NCBI GenBank assembly: GCA_020719895.1
Contig: DYPM01000011.1
Location: forward strand, 1-17,715
Source: Sulfurovum sp.
Lineage (GTDB): Bacteria > Campylobacterota > Campylobacteria > Campylobacterales > Sulfurovaceae
DNA: 17,715 nucleotides
Reading direction: 5' to 3'
Shown: piece by piece, positions 16,001 through 17,715 of the stretch
Layout of the letters: each line of letters opens with the position of its first letter
Position numbering within the stretch: position 1 is the stretch's first letter
Program-made: the position numbers and the translations under genes
Notes under the pieces: model-generated
What the model was told of the DNA's origin: nothing
Database searches by the model: none
The model's input: the letters and a program-made list of their open reading frames with translations, nothing else

Positions 16001-17042
16001 GGTCCGTCGTATATACACCTGTCACACTTGCAGTGTATTTGACGTTAAATGATGTAGAGCTATTTGGTGCTACCGTCGAAGCAGGTTGTGCCGTCACCGT
16101 AAAGTAGCTTGCACCTGTTCCACCGCTTAGTGTCACCGAACCAACATTCAAAGAAGCCGAACCTGTATTTTGAATCATGTAAGTTCTCTCTTGCGAATTT
16201 CCCAACGCTACACTACCGAGATAGCTATAGTCCGAAGTAACAGGCGAAGTATCGCCATCGACAATCTCCCTTCCATTGCCCAACACTTTGGCTTCAGGTG
16301 CTGTACCTGTACCTGTAACGGTAAAATTGTATGGGTTTTCACTGCTGTCGTTATTGACAAACGAAACCGTTCCTGTACGATTACCAGTCGCAGTCGGTGC
16401 AAACCGTACTGTAAAAGTCGTAGTGCCACCAGCAGGTACCGAAGCAGCAGGAGAGGTAATCACGATAAAGTCTCCTGTCATACTAAAAGCACCCAAATTG
16501 AGCGTCGCACCTCCTGTATTTTTGATCGTGTAGGTACGATCTATCGAGCTTCCTACTGATGTGCCACCGTAACTTGTCGCATCAGCACCATCATCAGCAA
16601 CCCCTACGACATCAATCTCAGGTTGTTCTGTAGAAGTAAATGTGAGGTTAAAGTTAGTGCTTTGATTGTCTGCGTTGCTAAGGATTCTAAGATTGAAATC
16701 ATTGTCAGCATCCAAAGAGATCGTGCTTCCACTGCTCAAAACCGTACCAATTGCACCTGTAGGACAACTATCAAGACTGTATCGATAGACCACATTCGTA
16801 TTGGTATTGTACGTGATGGTCAAAAATCCATTTGAAGGTGTATTAAAATAATAATATTTACTCACACTCTCATCAAGATCAGCCCACGAATGAGAATAGC
16901 TCGCACCACTTCCTGTCTCAGTAAACTGATGTGTTGTAGGCGCGATGTCACTACACTCATTATCTGCCAATCCAAATGTCATAAGCACCGTTAGCAGTCC
17001 AACTACAGCCAAAAGCCGCGACAAAAATTTTGTTGTTTTCAT
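7032..17042 (-). CDS. giant secreted MshQ-like modular surface protein (3336 aa)
   Basis: This is a probable cell-surface or pilus-associated adhesin, exported by Sec. The layout is: signal peptide 1-26 (cut after GLA); PPC-like domain about 30-139; five HYDIN/choice-of-anchor-D repeats 141-731; MshQ-type module A 738-1190; Ig/cadherin-like repeat 1191-1274; module B 1285-1716; two more Ig/cadherin-like repeats 1717-1904; a Cys-rich linker 1905-2070; a DUF3344-like domain about 2071-2400; a mixed region 2400-2764; and a DUF6701-like end 2765-3336, finishing KRIEW. There is no sortase signal or autotransporter barrel. AAGGAGG (17048-17054) fixes ATG 17042. It heads an operon with three pseudopilins, so it takes the place that PilY1 or MshQ holds in related systems. 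I count 23 D/E-X-N-X-S/T sequons. Adhesion is inferred from architecture; no ligand can be named. Confidence 0.85.
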   Translation of the reverse strand: MKTTKFLSRLLAVVGLLTVLMTFGLADNECSDIAPTTHQFTETGSGASYSHSWADLDESVSKYYYFNTPSNGFLTITYNTNTNVVYRYSLDSCPTGAIGTVLSSGSTISLDADNDFNLRILSNADNQSTNFNLTFTSTEQPEIDVVGVADDGADATSYGGTSVGSSIDRTYTIKNTGGATLNLGAFSMTGDFIVITSPAASVPAGGTTTFTVRFAPTATGNRTGTVSFVNNDSSENPYNFTVTGTGTAPEAKVLGNGREIVDGDTSPVTSDYSYLGSVALGNSQERTYMIQNTGSASLNVGSVTLSGGTGASYFTVTAQPASTVAPNSSTSFNVKYTASVTGVYTTDLSFTTNDSDENPYNFKIRGSDIAPEAKVKGNNIEIADGDNTPTTGDFTDFGNVKAGASSENTYIIYNTGTSALSVENVSIGGADAGSFSVTLQPATSVIAGKNTQFTVKYSPSSALAANTVHNATISFVNNDANENPYNFAIKATGVIPEIDVKGDSNSIVDGDITPTTTDFTDFGNVTMGSPSTKRYYIYNTGTATLNVSTPTISGANASDYNITINPSATVLAGENTYFDVTFTPSVDGVRNAEVSFVNDDPNENPYDFTIKGAGATPEIDVKGDSVSIVDGDTTPTTTDFTDFGNVVLGAYVDKIFYIYNAGRGTLTVGALTLPTGFSIQGAMPTSVGAESNASFTVRYRPTAVGATSGTLSFVNSDSDENPYDFTIAGNARQVLANEGSPLESAKLVEGVCDIFADMFQTHLACGGGGGSSTVNFNDNAKTLDGSKNYILNNIDNKLNTCDVTARPQVLSGFETCGVPGDCEETGTPAVSLNLDYSNTPTLDTISTSPSSSTTDKTLSAEATYNEGIDYRTLSVANNNDYKTFKFEVDHQLKVNTITFMNDDKISFTTTTTNNPYSLDIGKINFTGSGVNNDIYANDRFAKNIKVGSISLSGLSQIYFEAKQTIKIGSLKIADSSSGDSTIWLKAPYVQLGTLEYNKNSTGTTKIIIIADHVDIGSLDLRKNSTGSVLDLEIWPYSPKPNVLFRANSINESNSPRMYLSQGAYYTGTWTTSGDASGVPVAQAIDATAMIDFYVNSNLFFGSQSGINTAGAKNYGSNPALNFKLFVNGNVTFGGGDNTINATMYTTGSFTSNHDTYIRGAVSASKVDVYGGQYTYDQGINASSWGACSVPPKAVDDNVTTEQNKPINIPILANDTGDGIKLLSKTNPSHGTLKVETNGTITYTPTNRYVGSDTFTYTIKDTGNQTDIGEVNIKVEMPLPQNEEIPALDIAEFRGECVFPDMFQTHTTCGTTKVNFSVPANPIDGSNHYIVENEDRRLYTCGIEASSAVTSSYQTCGARGNCVAVGKPADALSGFSYSNAPVADTISSAPASGANLSLTTSQTLSGYDYDTLTANATSVTTDFNVTRRLSINTLVANKASTFNFTGTEPYALHIGTISSTDIKSTLTTDTNAKNIKINKIQWKKQGNTINLKAQQTIKISSLETYQFTSVTLEAPYVQLGTLIAYDRTQITIKANVVDIGTLLLFHGSDEGNASLTTLKIEPYTSGREVIFRSNGVTQEHNMQLLLSTGDYYMRGWSTTGDSVGTSVAKAVDASSVVNLIVNSGVTFNKNASLNANGIKDFGSNPPAKLRLFANGAITFGDGTNTLNATLYASIFTSTANTYVKGAISTGGDITLNGGQYFYDQTGNEVWKVCQDPLEATDDNVTTRKNLSKTIDVLINDISYCEVSSPYANTFPIATAQGGTVSLLAVDNTLSYTPPADFEGIDTFDYTIKDKKTCTDANPITDTAKVTIKVVEVVANDDNRTVESNTTIDIAVRDNDTGEGIEVTSYTQIEPKCGSTEIIGAKPNTIRYIPVKDCEGKVMKFQYTITDAYGYTDDATVYVTVTEPVFKNTDDLCYEEPKTEGAFCVDIGTCSGGLGCKNSFPIKNIGNASLEKVKVVFDEVKLGFSLYGNCGVDPTGFCTKESNLSFGSFGTFGSTTVYDFKNVTIPVGNNSNKFWMRSFVGFGCFTANDIYTSYRKGTELHQGRLSPCVTELEAKEGYREFELRKQIFAKGDMRTIGNTVLVPPQGSDAENKCNTYINEPFISDATLKNEDYYLCGYHSDATNAALLSNSTQSLLDIPNDAVVVWAGLYWQGIVEGGIDPNMSVKLRQDGSGYVNVPVQVLDYVSPTIYKTPSGGATSTYAAFADVTAYFGKDRWNKGTYTVANVPTYEGKIEHLGSYGAWSLVFIYEDEENPNEKYRSFSVYDGWKIVSSDQGKVPVVVKDFFTPNRPNINAKTSVFVAEGDKKIDGDLFKTKNYNSGATVFLGSESNAFDSSINGGSDRGPQLVNNNGIDIKTYDLGAYMAPKQSEMEFIFTSELDVYWPSMLAFSTEVYMPKLCYDYTIKIGDYITVPSEGREFDIGSWDGGDPLVISTLIRSQESDFNLISTSMWLKFDHAGEIFFDTAKPQVVAPPGVNAYLSAEILDSSKGQVAIGALPWNGGGVIGATESTYAKLSYDLERNATRPVMSFDVKVSTVLSLPGVTIPVELTTATGVGNDGYIDKCPANPIYDPIIGTFNIENSSYDNFSAPASKRYPLFTQIAGRPYSVYIRSYGGKKFDQEQAISNTTVEIEIIDAGTFDNNSTAGYDSKCEEPTSFGDGAMKYFNNVSQVKVDIPTDFKGYATNDTALRNAAFRLWMLTKLDQNGTRAIVPHNCTDKTDEECFRTVYNNNYATMDATSKYCKDNCSASGSGCYACLKRYFAYPVCSRDNFAIRPHGFRVEVRDSNETTGVAPSVLITNNNANTTRQPISAGYNYLLDINATSSNGMPSKGYYSDGFIANRANEINTTDTTVALLQFDGSLSCSDQSDQSYGIKFLNSKIRNSNNTLSYNNVGDYRFWMQDVDWTYVDQARNLNKTIFDPNCRTNIKDSECNDCILSSSNGVSVEPGCVISSKVDNDNAYTDIPLQIQPFAFNVSSVVMDQSTGVGFAYTADINTTNLLWLAQSPHFGGNVIAINRLGGSVSNFASGCASSDVFFDINRTMRFDRELAGDLNITTITPNLFIGGNVFMQRNAFEQNASSNYDAVSPNDINLTFTIGRGDFDTNGTAPANVYYNFQKNLRNTHSPIDVTFVASRVTSPNAHSNTFMRSDYVPEGTSALANARVWYYYGRIVSKEANYGVEPSQNSITVPIYVEVYCDPLTSDCASSGLILQSERDADRWWINTRHNSATHGLMQSIDEVPGGSITIAPNSTVNLGNDGNQTNITLTLGGSTIKPYNSVIQITPNMPWLFYNPFSTDGSNRPDFSIVFLFGGGWGGLGNTGVVLDTNASYDSYRKRIEW
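7035..8750 (-). other. DUF6701-like C-terminal domain
   Basis: Residues 2765-3336. It begins CSRDNFAIRPHGFRVEV, compatible with the start of DUF6701 (F.IRP..F), followed by a YNYLLDINATSSNG-type segment. Near the end are MPWLFYNPF (3283-3291), the Gly-rich FLFGGGWGGLGNTG (3305-3318) and terminal RIEW. This is the C-terminal block of MshQ-like proteins in pilus clusters. Sequons are dense here: DINAT, EINTT, DINTT, DINRT, DLNIT, EQNAS, DTNGT, DTNAS. Confidence 0.6.
9843..10832 (-). other. DUF3344-like domain
   Basis: Residues about 2071-2400. Landmarks are VVVWAGLYWQG (2144-2154), AFADVTAYF (2204-2212), GTYTVANVPTYEG (2220-2232), GAWSLVFIYED (2241-2251) and SFSVYDGW (2261-2268). The order (A.LYW, DVT, G.Y.VA, GA..L...Y) is that of DUF3344-like domains in secreted proteins, of unknown function. 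Confidence 0.55.
11331..11894 (-). other. Ig/cadherin-like repeats 2 and 3
   Basis: Residues 1717-1812 (ATDDNVTTRK...IDVLIND...TLSYTPPADF...DTFDYTIKD) and 1813-1904 (VVANDDNRTVES...IAVRDNDTGEGIEV...IRYIPVKD...FQYTITD). Both follow module B directly, as repeat 1 follows module A, so module plus Ig repeat appears to be the duplicated unit. Confidence 0.8.
11895..13190 (-). other. MshQ-type module B, duplicate of module A
   Basis: Residues 1285-1716 repeat module A in the same order: FPDMFQTH, TKVNFS, YTCGI, QTCGARGNC, AKNIKI, QTIKISSL, APYVQLGTL, VDIGTL, DYYMRGWSTTGD, LFANGAITFGDGTNTLNATL, YVKGAIS, GGQYFYDQ. The identity is clear in protein but moderate, so the duplication is older than that of the HYDIN repeats. 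Confidence 0.75.
13221..13472 (-). other. Ig/cadherin-like (Big_9, tandem-95) repeat 1
   Basis: Residues 1191-1274. The motifs are AVDDNVTTEQNKPINIPIL-N-D, GTLKVETNGTITYTP and DTFTYTIKD, the typical order of this surface repeat. It separates modules A and B. Confidence 0.85.
13473..14831 (-). other. MshQ-type module A
   Basis: Residues 738-1190. It opens with CDIFADMFQTH and STVNFN, then paired cysteines (NTCDV, ETCGVPGDC). It continues as a beta-rich tract with rungs such as IKIGSL, VQLGTL and VDIGSL, then LFVNGNVTFGGGDNTINATM and YIRGAVSASKVDVYGGQY, which reads like a beta-solenoid. MshQ-family proteins have this type of region. A Gly run (766-770) follows the DMFQTH motif. Confidence 0.7.
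14850..16622 (-). repeat. five tandem HYDIN/choice-of-anchor-D repeats
   Basis: There are five copies of about 105-123 residues: 141-245, 250-367, 371-493, 496-613 and 617-731. Four share the opening PE(I/A)(D/K)VKG...I.DGD..PT and all share an ending close to SFVNNDS.ENPY.FTI.G. In between are NTG.A.L (strand turn), SVPAGG-type and FTV.(F/Y).P motifs. These Ig-like ASH/HYDIN domains are usually extended stalk units in bacterial surface proteins. Copy 1 is the most divergent in its opening. Copies 4 and 5 are very alike in DNA at their boundaries. Confidence 0.85.
16965..17042 (-). other. Sec signal peptide of the giant protein
   Basis: Residues 1-26 have a basic start (MKTTKFLSR), a hydrophobic core (LLAVVGLLTVLMTF) and a GLA cleavage site followed by DNECSD. 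There is no lipobox Cys at +1, so a soluble exported protein is expected. Confidence 0.85.
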
Positions 17043-17047
17043 TTTAT

Positions 17048-17054
17048 CCTCCTT
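17048..17054 (-). promoter_or_regulatory. strong ribosome binding site of the giant gene
   Basis: AAGGAGG lies 5 nt upstream of ATG 17042 and is the strongest Shine-Dalgarno in the window. The gap from the upstream toxin gene is only 18 nt. A TATAAAT at 17063-17069 is too close to serve as a -10 box with a usable leader. Confidence 0.8.
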
Positions 17055-17060
17055 AAGGAT

Positions 17061-17306
17061 TTATTTATACACATCATCGTGCGTGCCGATATCAACGAGA
17101 ATAATTTGCTCATCGATAATGAGCAAAACCAACACAATTTCGTATTCGTAAGTCAAACGAACCGTGTGAAACTTCTCTAAATTGCCTTGGAGTCTGTGCA
17201 ATTTTAGTGAAGGCTCAAACGGATCGTTTGCTATTTTTTGTATCTGAAACTTAGTGATCAGATCACCTCTCTTACTCTCATCTATTCCTATCAATCCCGT
17301 TTTCAT
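17061..17306 (-). CDS. RelE/ParE-like toxin, short or degenerate N-terminus
   Basis: The C-terminal two thirds match the RelE/ParE toxin superfamily, which cleaves ribosome-bound mRNA or targets gyrase: IANDPFEPSLKLHRLQG (25-41), VRLTYEYEIV (49-58) and IILVDIGTHDDVY (68-80). From ATG 17306, preceded by GAGG, the protein is 81 residues. The usual first strand and helix (F..SF.K..KKL) are not recognisable in residues 1-20. A GTG at 17339 would add 11 residues without restoring them. The Arg normally found in the Y-R-I strand motif is Glu here (YEYEI). Both points suggest a weakened or inactive toxin. It follows the broken DUF2442 gene, its likely partner, by 37 nt and ends 18 nt before the giant gene. 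Confidence 0.7.
   Translation of the reverse strand: MKTGLIGIDESKRGDLITKFQIQKIANDPFEPSLKLHRLQGNLEKFHTVRLTYEYEIVLVLLIIDEQIILVDIGTHDDVYK
17067..17084. repeat. 18-bp direct repeat, copy 1 (inside toxin 3' end)
   Basis: The sequence ATACACATCATCGTGCGT is identical to 17576-17593, 509 bp away. On the minus strand it encodes THDDVY, the end of the toxin. Confidence 0.85.
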
Positions 17307-17343
17307 TTTAACCTCGACTATATTGGTTGTCAATGTCACAATA

Positions 17344-17550
17344 TTAATACAGGGTATTTGACTCTATATCTACCGTACCGTTTTTGAACTCTAAGCATCA
17401 CCATTCATTATTTATTGCCACTGTACTCAACTCATCGCATTTTAAATATTTTACTACTAAAGACTCAATATTTACCTCTTTACGTTCACCGTTTTCAAAG
17501 ATAAATACAAAGTCAAATCCATATTTTTGTTCAAATGTTCTTAGTTTCAT
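17344..17550 (-). pseudogene. DUF2442 antitoxin-like gene broken by an in-frame TGA
   Basis: From ATG 17550 (GGAG at good spacing) the frame reads MKLRTFEQKYGFDFVFIFENG through ...VAINNEW. It then meets TGA (17400-17398) and continues in the same frame as CLEFKNGTVDIESNTLY to TAA at 17344-17346. DUF2442 proteins end in a W.NG.DI.P.TLY-like block, so both halves belong to one small domain of 68 codons. A single G-to-T change (GGA to TGA) explains the break; Gly at this point (EWGCLEF) is what I would expect in relatives. DUF2442 proteins are often encoded next to RelE-type toxins, as here. The 50-residue product lacks the last strand and is probably unstable. A sequencing error is a possible alternative. 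Confidence 0.72.
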
Positions 17551-17575
17551 AGTTTGCTCCAAAGGTTGGATTTCA

Positions 17576-17593
17576 ATACACATCATCGTGCGT
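17576..17593. repeat. 18-bp direct repeat, copy 2 (upstream of DUF2442 gene)
   Basis: An exact copy of 17067-17084. On the minus strand it reads THDDVY followed by TGA, but with a stop codon just before it, so it looks like the stub of another toxin gene's end. It lies between the Rpn-like stop and the DUF2442 gene. Confidence 0.85.
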
Positions 17594-17607
17594 TCAGATT
17601 CTCATCT

Positions 17608-17715
17608 CTATCTTAAACTCTCAATCATCTCAACGGTCAAGCCTGTAATTAAAGAAATGGTTTTATTGTCTAAACCTTGATTGATTGAGTTTTTGGCAAT
17701 TTCAATGGTTTTTTT
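17608..17715 (-). CDS. C-terminal fragment, Rpn family nuclease/transposase-like (partial)
   Basis: The frame enters from the right edge and ends at TAG 17608-17610, giving 35 residues beginning KKTIEIAKNSINQGLDNKTI and ending TGLTVEMIESLR. The tail AKN...GLD..TI..ITGL....IE.L is characteristic of Rpn/PDDEXK_2 proteins, which promote RecA-independent recombination. The nuclease core is outside the window. It resembles the fragment at 2-94, on the other strand and at the other edge. Its stop is 14 nt from copy 2 of the 18-bp repeat. Confidence 0.6.
   Translation of the reverse strand, partial: KKTIEIAKNSINQGLDNKTISLITGLTVEMIESLR

Noticed and set aside
14850..16622. Regularly spaced similar sequences suggesting a CRISPR array
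   Set aside because: The period is about 350-370 bp, in frame, and encodes protein repeats. There are no short spacers or cas genes.
17398..17400. TGA in the DUF2442 gene read as Gly, Trp or Sec by an alternative code
   Set aside because: No other gene in the window has in-frame TGA, the giant gene ends at TGA immediately before a start codon, and no SECIS-like structure is evident. A nonsense mutation is simpler.
17591..17655. TTGACC and TAAGAT on the minus strand as a promoter for the DUF2442 gene
   Set aside because: The spacing is about 19 bp, the boxes lie in the Rpn-like coding end, and -35 boxes are rarely conserved in this group. Support is too weak to annotate.

Overview
The window looks like a chromosomal segment of a Campylobacterota (epsilonproteobacterial) relative, in the Sulfurimonas/Sulfurovum style. 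This rests on the AT-rich coding style, short intergenic gaps, TATAAT-type promoter boxes, pseudopilins with Ala at the prepilin cleavage site, and many D/E-X-N-X-S/T glycosylation sequons in the surface protein. The lineage is an inference; no rRNA or other phylogenetic marker is present. I see no tRNA, rRNA, CRISPR array or complete insertion sequence.

Left part (1-4851), housekeeping. The window opens with the last 30 codons of a gene whose tail resembles Rpn/PD-(D/E)XK nuclease-transposase proteins. On the minus strand follow a stand-alone CinA/MoCF-type molybdopterin-binding-domain protein and a DnaQ-like DEDDh exonuclease. Divergent from them, on the plus strand, is a tight three-gene operon: psd (phosphatidylserine decarboxylase), a PDC/cache-domain membrane protein, and a HAD phosphatase. 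A palindromic element at 4187-4214 sits between this operon and the convergent hpf (long-form ribosome hibernation factor). A 16-bp dyad precedes hpf.

Main part (4852-17042, minus strand), a surface-appendage operon. A 10-kb gene encodes a secreted 3336-residue modular protein. It is followed without gaps by three pseudopilin genes: the junctions are TGATG, a 1-nt gap, and an ATGA overlap. The pseudopilins resemble MshD/PilV, MshO/PilW and MshP/PilX, and the giant protein has MshQ-like modules and a DUF6701-like C-terminus. My reading is an MSHA-type minor-pilin set with a greatly expanded MshQ-like exoprotein placed first. In order, the giant protein has a signal peptide, a PPC-like domain, five HYDIN/choice-of-anchor-D repeats, a duplicated MshQ-type module, three Ig/cadherin-like repeats, a DUF3344-like domain and the DUF6701-like end. 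No assembly ATPase, platform protein, secretin or major pilin lies in the window.

Right end (17043-17715, minus strand), accessory remnants. These are a short RelE-like toxin, a DUF2442 antitoxin gene broken by one in-frame TGA, an 18-bp direct repeat framing the pair, and another Rpn-like C-terminus. The toxin gene ends only 18 nt before the giant gene, so this debris occupies the place where the operon's promoter would be expected.
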